The notes: generated by a model from the letters alone, not told the origin. 64,000 nt of DNA from Microbacter margulisiae (GCF_014192515.1 NZ_JACHYB010000002.1:992001-1056000); one strand, 5' to 3'; numbered from the stretch's first letter, positions 8,174 to 18,568 are shown. Made by a program: numbers and translations.

Positions 8174-8869
8174 ATGCCGTCTAAAGTTGAATTGCCTACA
8201 ATCAGTCAACTGTCCGGGATTTGGGATACTTTGACACTGGAACAAAAAGAGTTTTTACAAAACAACTCTACTGTTCAGTTTTTCAAACGTAACGAAATGA
8301 TTTACAGCGAAGGAGATGTCGCGTCAAATCTTTTGTGCCTGATTAAAGGGAAAGTAAAAATCTACAAAGACGGAGTAGGCGGAAGAAGCCAGATTGTCCG
8401 CATGATTAAGCCGATTGACTATTTTGCTTATCGTGCTTTCTTTGCGGAAGAACCATATGTGACGGCTGCCTGTGCCGTAGAACAATCTGCTGTTTTTCAA
8501 ATACCTTCTGAGGTAATCATCCGGTTGATTCAGGAAAATACAGATCTGGCTTTGTTTTTTATCAAAGCCATGGCTAAAGATTTAGGTATTGCTGACACCC
8601 GCACAGTAAACCTGACTCAAAAGCATATTCGGGGTCGACTGGCGGAATCACTATTGTTTCTGCGTGACAATTACGGACTTGAAGAAGACGGAGCAACCAT
8701 TAATATCTATCTTTCCCGTGAGGACCTGGCTAGTTTATCCAATATGACAACCTCAAATGCCATTCGAACATTATCGAATTTCGTTTCTGAAAAAATTATT
8801 TCAGTTGATGGCAGAAAAGTGAAAATCATTGACGAAGAGCGTCTCCGGAAAATAAGCAAAATCGGCTAA
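8174..8869 (+). CDS. Crp/Fnr family transcriptional regulator
   Basis: A 231-residue protein with an N-terminal cyclic-nucleotide-binding beta-roll (about 25-130; NEMIYSEGDVASNLLCLIKGKVKIY) and a C-terminal winged helix (LSREDLASLSNMTTSNAIRTLSNF, helix-turn-helix about 180-205). No FNR-type cysteine cluster is seen at the N-terminus, so direct oxygen sensing through Fe-S is unlikely. Its targets cannot be told from the context; two envelope-related genes follow in the same direction. Confidence 0.88.
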   Translation: MPSKVELPTISQLSGIWDTLTLEQKEFLQNNSTVQFFKRNEMIYSEGDVASNLLCLIKGKVKIYKDGVGGRSQIVRMIKPIDYFAYRAFFAEEPYVTAACAVEQSAVFQIPSEVIIRLIQENTDLALFFIKAMAKDLGIADTRTVNLTQKHIRGRLAESLLFLRDNYGLEEDGATINIYLSREDLASLSNMTTSNAIRTLSNFVSEKIISVDGRKVKIIDEERLRKISKIG

Positions 8870-8906
8870 AGGCTTCTTTTATTTTAATATTCGAACCGAT
8901 AACATC

Positions 8907-9476
8907 ATGCGAATCTTTTTCATTGGCTTGTTACTAACAGGACTGATTGCCATCTTTGCATCATGCACATCATCAAACTCTTACGAAAAACCTATTTGGA
9001 CATACGAACAAAGCATGCATACAGGCGCTCCGTTTCAGTTTTATCCCGATACGTTTATCACGTTGAACACAATCACCGTGAAAGACAGCCTCAACATGAT
9101 AAAGCAGGCTTTGAATAATTATGCGATTGATTCATTGATGAACCAGAACGAAGCCACAATACAAAATTTATTAAGCTTACTGGTTATGGATTTACAATAC
9201 GATATGGAGTCTCAACGCCAAGAAGTTTCACAGGAACTCGACCAGTTACGAAACATAGGAAAATGGCTTAGTAACACAAAACAAATAAAAAGTGAATATG
9301 CTAAGATGAATCCTGAAAAACCATTAGTTCGTGCAGTAGAGTGCCGTTTTTCCTACAAAGATCCCATTACAGGAGAATCCATCAAAGAAGATAAGATTTA
9401 TTACATTCATTTATCCAATAATCAAGTAATTGCTACTAAAGATGTAATGCCACACAACACGCTCCAAACACATTAA
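8907..9476 (+). CDS. Hypothetical lipoprotein
   Basis: A 189-residue protein with a lipoprotein signal (MRIFFIGLLLTGLIAIFASC, lipid-bearing Cys20). The rest is mainly helical and acidic/polar, with a short C-terminal beta region (AVECRFSYKDPITGESIKEDKIYYIHLSNN). No family recognised. It lies 37 nt after the Crp/Fnr gene and 10 nt before the TPR gene, so the three are probably cotranscribed. Confidence 0.75.
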   Translation: MRIFFIGLLLTGLIAIFASCTSSNSYEKPIWTYEQSMHTGAPFQFYPDTFITLNTITVKDSLNMIKQALNNYAIDSLMNQNEATIQNLLSLLVMDLQYDMESQRQEVSQELDQLRNIGKWLSNTKQIKSEYAKMNPEKPLVRAVECRFSYKDPITGESIKEDKIYYIHLSNNQVIATKDVMPHNTLQTH

Positions 9477-9486
9477 ATGTATTTCC

Positions 9487-11694
9487 ATGCAAGCAACTGA
9501 CATTATTCAACGAAGTAATATTATCTACCGACTCATTCAAAATAAGCAATTAAAAATTGCATTGGATGCTATAAGACAATGGGCTGTCGAAGAGCACAAA
9601 ACATCGATTTTGGATTCGCTGGCTGCACTGGAATTCAATTATAGATTACTGATACAATACGTTGAACAAGGGGTGGATGATCCACAACGCAATAACATCT
9701 ATCAATCAATGCTTCGCCAGGCATTCCATATGGTTGATTTTCTCAAAGAAGAAGCCGCTGTCGCCTACGGATCCGGCTATGAAGCAGAACAAATCAGGTA
9801 TAAACGGCTACATTCTGAAACTCGGGATCTCGTTGCCACTTTAGAAAATCTTTCTCCGGGACACGATGTATTGATATCTCTGTTGGAACAAAAAAACCAA
9901 GAAACTCAAAAGAGGGAAAATAAGGAAAAACATGAGCAGATTCGGATAGCGCTCTTTCAGGAGATATGGCTTTCATCAAACATGACCGCTGGTAATCTTA
10001 AAAGTTTATTCGCATCCGAGTTCATTTTTTCTCTGGATAAAGCCTTTTTTGTTTCGGCCCTGACACTGTCACTGCTCCGTCAGTTCAGCGAGGAAAGATT
10101 AAATGTATTGCTCGACATTTGTGCTCATCAGGAGGCAATTGTACGCCAACGGGCTTTGGCTGGATTATGGGCTATTGCAGCCCAATGCAATGACAGATTA
10201 CCTTTTTATCCCAATTTTACCGAACGATTGCAAGAGCTGAAAGACAATTCCGGATTTTTATCTTCAATGAAAACTATCCTAATGCAATATATCCGGACGT
10301 CTGAAACTGAAAAGATTTCAAAGAAAATCCAAGAAGAAATCTTACCTGGAATGATGAAAATTGCACCGCATCTGAAAGAAAAGCTGGACATGGAAAGCTG
10401 GGCTTCTCCCGAAGAGTGGGAAGACAAAAATCCAGATTGGCAAGAAATGATCGAACAAAGCGGAGTTGCTGACAAGCTAATGGAGATGAGCGAACTACAA
10501 ATGCAGGGCGCTGATGTTTACATGAATGCCTTCGCTCATTTGAAACAGTATTCATTCTTTTATACAATCGAAAACTGGTGGTTACCCTTTGATAAGACTT
10601 ACTCAGAAATTGCGGATCTGTTTAATGAACAGCATGATGTATTTAACATATTGGCAGACAATGTCTTTTTATGTAATTCCGATAAATATTCCCTCGCTTT
10701 CAGTCTAAGAACCATATCAGAAAAACAGCGGGAATCAATGATACAGGCATTTCAGCTTGAAAATGAACAATATAAAGAAGTAACTCAAAGCAGTATTTTG
10801 CCTGAAAATCTTTTGGTGGAACAACTTTCGAACCAGTATATCCAGGATTTATATCGCTTTTTCAAACTAAATCCTTATCGCGAAGACTTCTATCCTTTAT
10901 TTGATAACGCATTGTCATTACATCGGTTATGGTTTTTTTCTCAGTTGGAATTTTCAACCGAACAACAGTTAGCTATTGCAGAATTCTACTTTATGCATGA
11001 TCATTACGATGAGGCTTTCGAAATGTTTGAAAAATTGATAGAATATCATACAGATAAAGGTTCTTTATACCAAAAAATGGGTTATTGTGCGCAGCAAAAG
11101 GGAGATTTTCAACAGGCATTGACATTCTACTTAAGAGCAGAAGCGCTCATTCCGACACAGAAATGGTTAACCCGGAAAATCGCCTTTTGCTACAAAATGG
11201 TTGGCAAGATTGACGACGCCTTATCTTATTATCGTCGTGCAGAATCATTAGATGTCAATAATTTATCTATTCAGTTGCAAATCGGTCATTTATTGATGCA
11301 GCAACAACTTTATGAAGAAGCATTGAATGCCTATTTTAAAGTGGAACTCACTAATTCGGAACCAAAAGTATGGCGAGCTATTGCATGGTGTTCATTTCTT
11401 TGCGGAAAAAAAGAACAAGCAGAGAAATATTCGCAAAAAATCATGGAAAGTGGTGCGTCTACCAAACATGACTGGCTTAACGCCGGACATATTGCTTGGA
11501 TCATGGGGCAGCGCACAAATGCCACGGAACGATACGAAAAAAGTGTCCAGCTATTCAGAGACGATCATGCAGATTTTTTCGTTGCTTTTCATCAGGACGC
11601 TCCTTTCTTACTCAAAGCGGGAATTGACGCAATGGAAATTACTTTTATGATTGATCTGTTACGGTACAAACTACAAGACCAAAACAACAAGTAA
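9487..11694 (+). CDS. Tetratricopeptide repeat protein
   Basis: A 735-residue soluble protein with no signal peptide. The first two thirds are long helices without a recognised family. From about residue 500 there are at least four tandem TPR-like motifs (AEFYFMHDHYDEAFEMFEKLI, GYCAQQKGDFQQALTFYLRAE, AFCYKMVGKIDDALSYYRRAE, and GHLLMQQQLYEEALNAYFKVE, each close to 34 residues apart). TPRs scaffold protein-protein contacts. Related Bacteroidales proteins are common but uncharacterised. It ends 20 bp from the convergent polA. Confidence 0.8.
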   Translation: MQATDIIQRSNIIYRLIQNKQLKIALDAIRQWAVEEHKTSILDSLAALEFNYRLLIQYVEQGVDDPQRNNIYQSMLRQAFHMVDFLKEEAAVAYGSGYEAEQIRYKRLHSETRDLVATLENLSPGHDVLISLLEQKNQETQKRENKEKHEQIRIALFQEIWLSSNMTAGNLKSLFASEFIFSLDKAFFVSALTLSLLRQFSEERLNVLLDICAHQEAIVRQRALAGLWAIAAQCNDRLPFYPNFTERLQELKDNSGFLSSMKTILMQYIRTSETEKISKKIQEEILPGMMKIAPHLKEKLDMESWASPEEWEDKNPDWQEMIEQSGVADKLMEMSELQMQGADVYMNAFAHLKQYSFFYTIENWWLPFDKTYSEIADLFNEQHDVFNILADNVFLCNSDKYSLAFSLRTISEKQRESMIQAFQLENEQYKEVTQSSILPENLLVEQLSNQYIQDLYRFFKLNPYREDFYPLFDNALSLHRLWFFSQLEFSTEQQLAIAEFYFMHDHYDEAFEMFEKLIEYHTDKGSLYQKMGYCAQQKGDFQQALTFYLRAEALIPTQKWLTRKIAFCYKMVGKIDDALSYYRRAESLDVNNLSIQLQIGHLLMQQQLYEEALNAYFKVELTNSEPKVWRAIAWCSFLCGKKEQAEKYSQKIMESGASTKHDWLNAGHIAWIMGQRTNATERYEKSVQLFRDDHADFFVAFHQDAPFLLKAGIDAMEITFMIDLLRYKLQDQNNK

Positions 11695-11714
11695 AGCCTT
11701 ACTTACACAAACAA

Positions 11715-14537
11715 TCAATGCGCTTCCAGCCAGTTTTGTCCTACGCCAACATCAACTTTAAGCGGAACCGACAGAGATAGTGCGCTTTCCATCTCCTGAA
11801 TGATAATGCTCTTTACAATTTCAAGTTCATTGTGTACCACGTTGAAGTTCAATTCATCATGCACCTGTAAAATCATTTTAGAGCGAAGTTGTTTTTCCTG
11901 AAAGCGGCGACTGATACGCACCATCGCTATTTTAATTATATCTGCAGCAGTCCCCTGAATCGGAGCATTAATTGCGTTTCGTTCTGCAAAACCGCGTACG
12001 TTGGCATTATGAGAATTGATATCGGGCAAATAGCGTTTACGATGTAATAATGTTTCAACCCAGCCGTTGACTTTAGCGTTTTGAATGCAATAATCCATGT
12101 AGGCTCTTACTTGTGGATAAGTATCAAAATAACCATCAATAAGCTCCTTAGCCTCGCCTCGGGGGATTCTCAGCCGATCAGAAAGACCGAATACCGAGAT
12201 GCCATAAATAATACCAAAATTGGCCGTTTTTGCCTTCCGTCGCATATCGGATGTCACCTGATCAATAGGAAGATGATAAATCTTGGCTGCCGTTGCCGCA
12301 TGAATATCATAGCCCGACTTGAATGCATCTATCATGTTTTCATCCTGACTTAAATGCGCCATAATTCGCAGTTCTATCTGCGAATAGTCGGCAGAAAGGA
12401 AGTAGCAATCGGGTTCAGCAATAAATGCTTTACGAATTTCTTTCCCTTGCTCGTCCCGAATAGGAATGTTCTGCAAATTGGGATTGCTGGAACTAAGACG
12501 TCCCGTAGCAGCTACAGTTTGATTAAAAGATGTATGAATTTTGCCGGTTTTTTGATTGATCAGGGCTGGAAGTGCGTCGATATAAGTGCTCAATAATTTT
12601 TTCAAGCCACGATATTCCAAAATTTTATCCACTACAGGATGTTTGCCGCGAAGTGATTCCAATACATCTTCATTGGTAGAGTATTGACCGGATTTAGTTT
12701 TCTTCGCTTTTTCAACAATCTTCATTCGCTCGAACAACACTTCACCTACCTGCTTGGCGGAGCTTATATTAAACTCTATCCCGGTCATGGCATGTACTTC
12801 TTTTTCGATGTTTAGCATTTCATCAGTCAGGACTTCAGACGATTGCTTCAACGCTACATCATCAATAAGAACTCCGTTTTGTTCCATTTCAGCCAAGACA
12901 CGCATGAGCGGCATTTCAACATCAAAAAATAACGACTCCAGTCCATTCTCTTTAATTTTGGGAGCTAAGAGTTGTTTTAATTTAAAGGTAATATCAGCAT
13001 CTTCGGCAGCATAATCAGTGATTTTTTCGAGCGGAACCTGACGCATGGTAAGCTGGTTTTTCCCCTTCGGGCCGATCAGTTCATCGATATGAATGGTTTT
13101 ATAGACAAGCATAATTTCTGCCAAATAGTCCATATTGTGCCGCAGCTCAGGTTGCAACAGATAATGGGCAATCATGGTATCAAAGATTGGGCCCTTGATC
13201 TTTACACCATAGTTAGAAAGAATTAAGAGATCGAATTTCATATTCTGCCCGATCTTCTCAATGGTTTCATTCAAAAAAAACGGTTTGAAATCATCTACAA
13301 GCTGTTGAGCTTCGTTTATATCTGAAGGAACCGGGACATAAAAAGCTTCTCCTTCTTGCCAGGCAAACGACATTCCAACCAATTTGGCAGTGAACACATC
13401 CAACGAATCTGTTTCTGTATCAAAGCAGACAGAACATTGCTGCATCAGAGTATTGAGAAGAAGGGTTCTCTCTTCGAATGTAACAACAGCACGATATTGA
13501 TGCGGCGTAGTTGCAATGGATGCCAAATGGCTGTATTGCGGAGTAATCACTTCTATCTCATGCGTTTCCGGATTGACATCACCAAAAAGAGAGGTTTGTT
13601 GTGCAAAGTCTTGAACAGTAGATTTCGATATTGGAGCTTGTACTGTCGAAACATTCCTTCTTGCTAATAGTGTTCTGAATTCGAGATCAGCGAAGAGAGC
13701 TGTCAGTTTTTCTTCATCGGGATCTTCAATCTTCAAATCTTCTTCATTAAGCTCTACTGGGACATCTATCTTGATGGTTGCAAGGAATCGTGAAAATTCG
13801 ATCTGTTTCTTGTTATTCTCTATTTTATCCTTAATGGAGCCTGTGAGTTTATCCGTATTCTCTAGCAGATTTTGAATGCTTCCGAATTCTTTGAGTAACT
13901 TGACAGCCCATTTTTCTCCCACACCTGGACATCCAGGAATATTGTCGGAAGCATCGCCCATTAGGCCCAACAGATCGATCACTTGTTCGTGACTGTCAAG
14001 ATCAAATTTAGCTTTTACTTCTTCTGCTCCCATGATTTCGAAACCGCCCGTATGCTTAGGGCGATATATAAAAATATGTTCTGACACCAATTGACCGTAA
14101 TCTTTATCCGGGGTCATCATATAAACATCAAAATCCTCAGCAGCTGCTTTCTTAGCAAGCGTTCCGATCACATCATCAGCTTCAAAACCAGCAATCTGAA
14201 TTGCAGGAATACGATAGGCATCCACAATATCTTTGATAATTGGAACTGCTTTCCGGATATCTTCCGGAGTCTCTTGACGATTTGCTTTGTAATGTTCAAA
14301 AGCTTCATGACGGAAAGTAGGCCCAGAAGGATCGAAGACTACTGCAATATGGGATGGTTGTTCCCGACGGAGAACATCTTCGAGTGTATTTACAAAACCA
14401 AGAATAGCCGATGTATTAACACCTTTTGAATTGTAACGTGGAGTTTTTATAAAAGCATAATAGGCTCTATATATCAATGCATAAGCATCTAACAAAAAAA
14501 GTTTCTTACGTGTTGCTGTACTAGCTGGTTCCATCAT
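11715..14537 (-). CDS. polA: DNA polymerase I
   Basis: Full-length PolA (about 940 residues) with all three domains. The 5'-3' exonuclease is at about 10-290 (FLLDAYALIYRAYYAF, GFEADDVIGTL, MGDASDNIPGCPGVG). The 3'-5' proofreading domain keeps its metal residues (CFDTETDSL, YAAEDADITFKL). The polymerase has motif A DYSQIELRIMAHLSQD, motif B RRKAKTANFGIIYG and motif C QVHDELNF. It repairs gaps and removes primers. The open frame reaches 14576, but ATG 14537 (or the adjacent ATG 14534) follows an AAAGGAAA element by 5-7 nt and leaves a 13-nt gap after the gldB-like gene, so it is preferred. Confidence 0.95.
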   Translation of the reverse strand: MMEPASTATRKKLFLLDAYALIYRAYYAFIKTPRYNSKGVNTSAILGFVNTLEDVLRREQPSHIAVVFDPSGPTFRHEAFEHYKANRQETPEDIRKAVPIIKDIVDAYRIPAIQIAGFEADDVIGTLAKKAAAEDFDVYMMTPDKDYGQLVSEHIFIYRPKHTGGFEIMGAEEVKAKFDLDSHEQVIDLLGLMGDASDNIPGCPGVGEKWAVKLLKEFGSIQNLLENTDKLTGSIKDKIENNKKQIEFSRFLATIKIDVPVELNEEDLKIEDPDEEKLTALFADLEFRTLLARRNVSTVQAPISKSTVQDFAQQTSLFGDVNPETHEIEVITPQYSHLASIATTPHQYRAVVTFEERTLLLNTLMQQCSVCFDTETDSLDVFTAKLVGMSFAWQEGEAFYVPVPSDINEAQQLVDDFKPFFLNETIEKIGQNMKFDLLILSNYGVKIKGPIFDTMIAHYLLQPELRHNMDYLAEIMLVYKTIHIDELIGPKGKNQLTMRQVPLEKITDYAAEDADITFKLKQLLAPKIKENGLESLFFDVEMPLMRVLAEMEQNGVLIDDVALKQSSEVLTDEMLNIEKEVHAMTGIEFNISSAKQVGEVLFERMKIVEKAKKTKSGQYSTNEDVLESLRGKHPVVDKILEYRGLKKLLSTYIDALPALINQKTGKIHTSFNQTVAATGRLSSSNPNLQNIPIRDEQGKEIRKAFIAEPDCYFLSADYSQIELRIMAHLSQDENMIDAFKSGYDIHAATAAKIYHLPIDQVTSDMRRKAKTANFGIIYGISVFGLSDRLRIPRGEAKELIDGYFDTYPQVRAYMDYCIQNAKVNGWVETLLHRKRYLPDINSHNANVRGFAERNAINAPIQGTAADIIKIAMVRISRRFQEKQLRSKMILQVHDELNFNVVHNELEIVKSIIIQEMESALSLSVPLKVDVGVGQNWLEAH

Positions 14538-14550
14538 AATATTTCCTTTC

Positions 14551-15582
14551 TTAAGGTTTGTAGCCTGAATCCTCAAGCATTTTCTGATAGTTATTGTCAG
14601 CTATCAACTGTGGCAAAGTAACAGAAGTATGATGATCCATATACTGCGCTACAATCTGCCAACCTAACCAGATTCCGATACGCCCAGGAGAATTTTGCGA
14701 TACGCCAGATGTGAAAGGAGCATCATTCAGATATGTTGTTGAGACCATTGGATCGGTACTATACAATTGTTTGTTATCCAAAAGATTCAGCCAAATTCCT
14801 TTTTCATTCTTTTTGCACCATTCCATTTGCTGAGGCGTATACCCCATTAAGACGTTCGGTTTTTCATCGGGCATTAAGGCGGCTAACATATACATTAATT
14901 TGCCACGATAAAGCATATTATCCAAAAAACGATCTGACGGAGCCATCGGGAACTCAGACAACAAATAAGCGACCATAAAATCGGAAGGTACTTTATCCCG
15001 TCGCATGTTATAACGTAAATAATCATACACGATCTTTTTGTACCAATAATAATTTGGTCCTAAATAGTTGTCAACACTCAGTGAAACAACATTATTATCT
15101 GTCACTACCGATTGATTGAACATAGAAACATGGAAATACAGTTGTGGAATGGAGTGATTCGGGAAAAAATAATGAAATCGTTTAAAAGCATCAGTGACTT
15201 TGGCCAATATATCTGAATCATTAGCATATTGGCGAATGGTTTCACGAAATATACTTCTTACAGCTGTATCCTCCAAAAAAGCTCTTACCTGATCATCAAC
15301 CTCTTTACTTCCAACAGTATCAAATTGCATCACATTATGCAAATAAAGATTCAAATAAGGCCCATATTTGCTATGCAATTGTGCCAAACCTTCCGCTACG
15401 TGAGAAGTGTCAATAGCAAAGAAATCCTGTTCGAAAGGATGAATAGTAAGGTGTAGCGGAATAGCATTCACATTGACATAAAATCGATTTTTTGAGGTAC
15501 AACTTCCCAGCAGAAACAATGCAAGAATCAGTAAACATAGTGATGCAAGATGAATATGGGGGACAGAATATCTTATCTTCAT
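14551..15582 (-). CDS. gldB: GldB-like gliding/secretion lipoprotein
   Basis: A 343-residue lipoprotein: signal peptide with lipobox LGSC (Cys28), then a zincin-like alpha-helical domain as in GldB proteins (PFEQDFFAIDTSHV, NVVSLSVDNYLGPNYYWYKK, FMVAYLLSEFPMAPSDRF, and the C-terminal SPGRIGIWLGWQIVAQYM). GldB was defined as a gliding-motility lipoprotein in Flavobacterium and also occurs in non-gliding Bacteroidota. It lies 13 nt upstream of polA, a pairing that suggests shared transcription rather than shared function. The symbol denotes family membership only. Confidence 0.82.
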   Translation of the reverse strand: MKIRYSVPHIHLASLCLLILALFLLGSCTSKNRFYVNVNAIPLHLTIHPFEQDFFAIDTSHVAEGLAQLHSKYGPYLNLYLHNVMQFDTVGSKEVDDQVRAFLEDTAVRSIFRETIRQYANDSDILAKVTDAFKRFHYFFPNHSIPQLYFHVSMFNQSVVTDNNVVSLSVDNYLGPNYYWYKKIVYDYLRYNMRRDKVPSDFMVAYLLSEFPMAPSDRFLDNMLYRGKLMYMLAALMPDEKPNVLMGYTPQQMEWCKKNEKGIWLNLLDNKQLYSTDPMVSTTYLNDAPFTSGVSQNSPGRIGIWLGWQIVAQYMDHHTSVTLPQLIADNNYQKMLEDSGYKP

Positions 15583-15704
15583 TGAATAACGACTTTTTGT
15601 TTAGAAAGCATACGTAATTCGCGTATCAGTGCTATCATACATACTGTATATAAATTACTTACAAACTTTCTCATAATAAAAAATACAGCATTAATAAAAA
15701 ATTA

Positions 15705-16802
15705 TCACAAGGAAATACCTGACAAAATAGGGTAATGATCGGAATGATGCACTTTATCCACATGGCTCCAGACTGGATGAAATTTAGGATCACACATGAT
15801 ATAATCAATACGGAAAGGGAAAAACTTACTGCTATAAGTATTTCCATAACCTGAACCTACAGCAGCAAAAGTATCAATTAGTTTTCCTTTTATCGTAGTG
15901 TAAGTATATGAAACAGGCACATCATTAAAATCACCACACACAATCACAGGATAAGGCGATTTGACTATCGCCGTCGCTACTGTATCCGATTGTTTTGCCC
16001 GTAATCCGTAAGCTTCATTCATCTTGGTAGAAAACGTCAGCGCTACATTATGAAACTGTTCGGCAGAAAAATCACTTACCAAATCAGCGTAATGCTTGCG
16101 GTCATTAAGTGAAAATTTATTCGATTCCATGTGGTGATCAAATATTCTAATCATTGCCCCGTCAACATTAATATCCGCAAAGATAGTGGTGTAATAGCCT
16201 TTTGAAAATCTGCATACCCCATGATTGACAATAGGATATTTTGAGAAAATAGCTAATCCTTCATTCGATTTTTCTGCGTGCAATGAATAATGAATGTAAT
16301 GATAGGGCAGATTGCTAAGCAAGTGAACAATATTTTTTTCGCTCACCTTGTTCTTGGAATTTTTATATACAAAAAACTCCTGAAGGCAAACCACATCAGG
16401 CTGTTTGCCATTGATATAAGAAAGCAATCCCCCACCAATTCTGTCTTCCTTGTGTGGTGCATATTGGCCAAAGGCATCAATATTATAACTCATTACCGTC
16501 AATATAGGAGATGACGGCGAAACAGAATGTTTCACTAAATGGATAGGAAATGTGTTACCTATATTATTAATGCAAATAAGCGAAGTTATCAAAGTGATAA
16601 GCGTCCATTTCCATTTCCTCGCAACAATCCAGAAAATAAAAAAAACAATGTTTGCGGCCAATAAAAACGGGAAAGCTAATCCACAATAGGCAAAAACAGA
16701 AAAATGCAACGGTTCAATAATCGTAGCAGCTTTCCCCATCAACATTCCCAAAGCAAAAAGCATGTTGAGCACGAGTAATATAAATTTAACAATGGATTTC
16801 AT
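15705..16802 (-). CDS. Membrane-anchored endonuclease/exonuclease/phosphatase family protein
   Basis: A 365-residue protein with three N-terminal membrane segments (about residues 5-85), then an EEP fold: LTVMSYNIDAF, VVCLQEFF, the catalytic VICGDFNDVP and the terminal HHSDHYPILSGI with the general base His. Members hydrolyse phosphodiesters or phospholipid headgroups; the substrate is unknown here. It follows two rhomboid genes at 10-13 nt spacing and is probably cotranscribed with them. Confidence 0.88.
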   Translation of the reverse strand: MKSIVKFILLVLNMLFALGMLMGKAATIIEPLHFSVFAYCGLAFPFLLAANIVFFIFWIVARKWKWTLITLITSLICINNIGNTFPIHLVKHSVSPSSPILTVMSYNIDAFGQYAPHKEDRIGGGLLSYINGKQPDVVCLQEFFVYKNSKNKVSEKNIVHLLSNLPYHYIHYSLHAEKSNEGLAIFSKYPIVNHGVCRFSKGYYTTIFADINVDGAMIRIFDHHMESNKFSLNDRKHYADLVSDFSAEQFHNVALTFSTKMNEAYGLRAKQSDTVATAIVKSPYPVIVCGDFNDVPVSYTYTTIKGKLIDTFAAVGSGYGNTYSSKFFPFRIDYIMCDPKFHPVWSHVDKVHHSDHYPILSGISL

Positions 16803-16812
16803 ATCTCAATCA

Positions 16813-17694
16813 TTAAGATTTACTACTACGATCGAAAAGTTTTTTCTTCTCTTCAGCAGATAAGCTATCATAACCCGAACGTTTGATTTTGTCTAAAATA
16901 ACATCAATTTCTTTTTCGTTGTCGTGTTGTTGTTTATTGTAAAAAGCATCTGTCTTCGCCCGGGTATATGTCATCTTTACTCTTTTCGGTCTGGGCTTGA
17001 ATAATGTAATAATACCATCAATCAACTTATTAATTCCTTTAGTAAGATCTTTTCCTGCATGAAAACGTTTTGCAAAAATAAAGCCGATCAAAGCTCCTCC
17101 CAAATGAGCAAACTCTCCTCCGGCATTATTTGAAGAAACACCCAGGATACTGATTATTAATGTAAATACAGCAATGTATTTCAGCCTCACCTTCCCAAAA
17201 AGCCATAGTGGAACTTCAAAATTAGGAACATGAGTAGCAACAGCCACAATAATTGCCATAATGGAAGCCGAAGCTCCTAACAAAAAGCTATTCTCCCTTA
17301 CAATCGCAAAATAAGGGAACAAGTTATAAGCGCCAATATAGAAAAGCGCACCGGCAAAACCGCCTAACAAATAAACTCCCAACAAATGCTTCTGAGAAAA
17401 ATAAAGAAGAAATAACTGCCCAAACCAGAATAGACAAAGCAGATTGAATAAAATATGTAAAAAACCAACATGCAAAAACATGTATGTCAGCAAAGTCCAA
17501 GGCCTCATTGCTAGCAAAGGCAAGCTAGAAGGTACTTCTGCATAAGCAAGCCATTCCGTTCCATCACTATTAAACAATCGCAAGCTAATGATTGTTATCT
17601 GAGCCAATAAAAATATTGCAATATTGATGTAGAGTAATTTCTTCAGCATAGTTTCATGCTGAAATCGGTTACGTATGTCATCAAAATAGGGCAT
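16813..17694 (-). CDS. Rhomboid family intramembrane serine protease (second copy)
   Basis: A 293-residue six-helix rhomboid. It has the HVGFLHILFNLLCLFWFG segment, the nucleophile motif GASAS (active Ser in G-x-S) and the partner AHLGGALIGF with the catalytic His. The C-terminal 75 residues are soluble and basic, ending in IKRSGYDSLSAEEKKKLFDRSS, the short helical tail often seen in Bacteroidota rhomboids. It cleaves transmembrane substrates; targets unknown. The catalytic Ser/His pair is present. Confidence 0.9.
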   Translation of the reverse strand: MPYFDDIRNRFQHETMLKKLLYINIAIFLLAQITIISLRLFNSDGTEWLAYAEVPSSLPLLAMRPWTLLTYMFLHVGFLHILFNLLCLFWFGQLFLLYFSQKHLLGVYLLGGFAGALFYIGAYNLFPYFAIVRENSFLLGASASIMAIIVAVATHVPNFEVPLWLFGKVRLKYIAVFTLIISILGVSSNNAGGEFAHLGGALIGFIFAKRFHAGKDLTKGINKLIDGIITLFKPRPKRVKMTYTRAKTDAFYNKQQHDNEKEIDVILDKIKRSGYDSLSAEEKKKLFDRSSKS

Positions 17695-17707
17695 AAACTA
17701 TGAATAT

Positions 17708-18382
17708 CTAATTAAGTTTAGCACGTCTCTTCCAATACAAAATTAAAATCAATCCAAATAATGCTCCACCTAAATGAGCAAAATGAGCTACATCATCACC
17801 CGAAAAATTAGCAACTCCTAAAACCAATTCAACCAAAGCATACATTGGTACAAAATAACGCGCCTTAATAGGAATCGGCAAAAAGAAAAGCATTAGCCTT
17901 GCATCCGGAAAAATCATAGCAAATGCCAAAAGTATACCAAAAATAGCTCCAGAAGCACCTATTGTAATTGGCTCAAGACCACCTTGAAATACAATATGCA
18001 TCGCAGAGGATCCGATGTAAGGCATTAACTGGTATGTCCAGAATAACTCCTGAACAATGCCCGCTCCTACGCCGGTGAATAAATAGAAAAACAAGAAGCG
18101 TTTTCCTCCCCACACTTGCTCCAAAACCGGGCCAAACATGAATAAGCCGAACATATTAAAGAAGATATGATCAAAAGATCCATGCATGAACATGTAACTA
18201 ATGAATTGAAGAGGATTAAATGCAGCTGACTGCCAATAGTGTAGTCCCAATAAAACATCCAAATTAATAGGAGAAACTCTTGGCAAGACTATACTCGCCA
18301 GCCAAACCAGTACATTAATGATCAATAAATTGAGGACTACAGGCGACAGAAAGGAAAATGGAGTGCGTTGATTACCTAACAT
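17708..18382 (-). CDS. Rhomboid family intramembrane serine protease (first copy)
   Basis: A 224-residue six-helix rhomboid with HGSFDHIFFNMFGLFMFG, the active-site GASGAIFGI and the AHLGGALFG His motif. It has no soluble tail, unlike its downstream neighbour, so the two are diverged tandem paralogs rather than a recent duplication. A -7-like box (TATTTTTG, minus strand, 18406-18399) lies just upstream, but without a clear -33 box. Confidence 0.9.
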   Translation of the reverse strand: MLGNQRTPFSFLSPVVLNLLIINVLVWLASIVLPRVSPINLDVLLGLHYWQSAAFNPLQFISYMFMHGSFDHIFFNMFGLFMFGPVLEQVWGGKRFLFFYLFTGVGAGIVQELFWTYQLMPYIGSSAMHIVFQGGLEPITIGASGAIFGILLAFAMIFPDARLMLFFLPIPIKARYFVPMYALVELVLGVANFSGDDVAHFAHLGGALFGLILILYWKRRAKLN

Positions 18383-18488
18383 AAGAATAATTTTGGAGCA
18401 AAAATAGGGAAAATAGTATCGATTTTATGCTGTGAAACATATTTTATGAATGAAAAAGCGGTTTTTTATAAAAAAAAATCGGAAACTC

Positions 18489-18518
18489 TTGGTTTATTAA
18501 GAGAATCGTGTATCTTTG
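18489..18518 (+). promoter_or_regulatory. Promoter of the HU gene
   Basis: TTG (18489-18491), 19-nt spacer, TATCTTTG (18511-18518): a full Bacteroidota consensus, 50 nt before the ATG. Confidence 0.8.
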
Positions 18519-18568
18519 CAAGTGAAAGAGCTATCTTGTTAATTTCTAACCATTAAATTTTCTATTTT

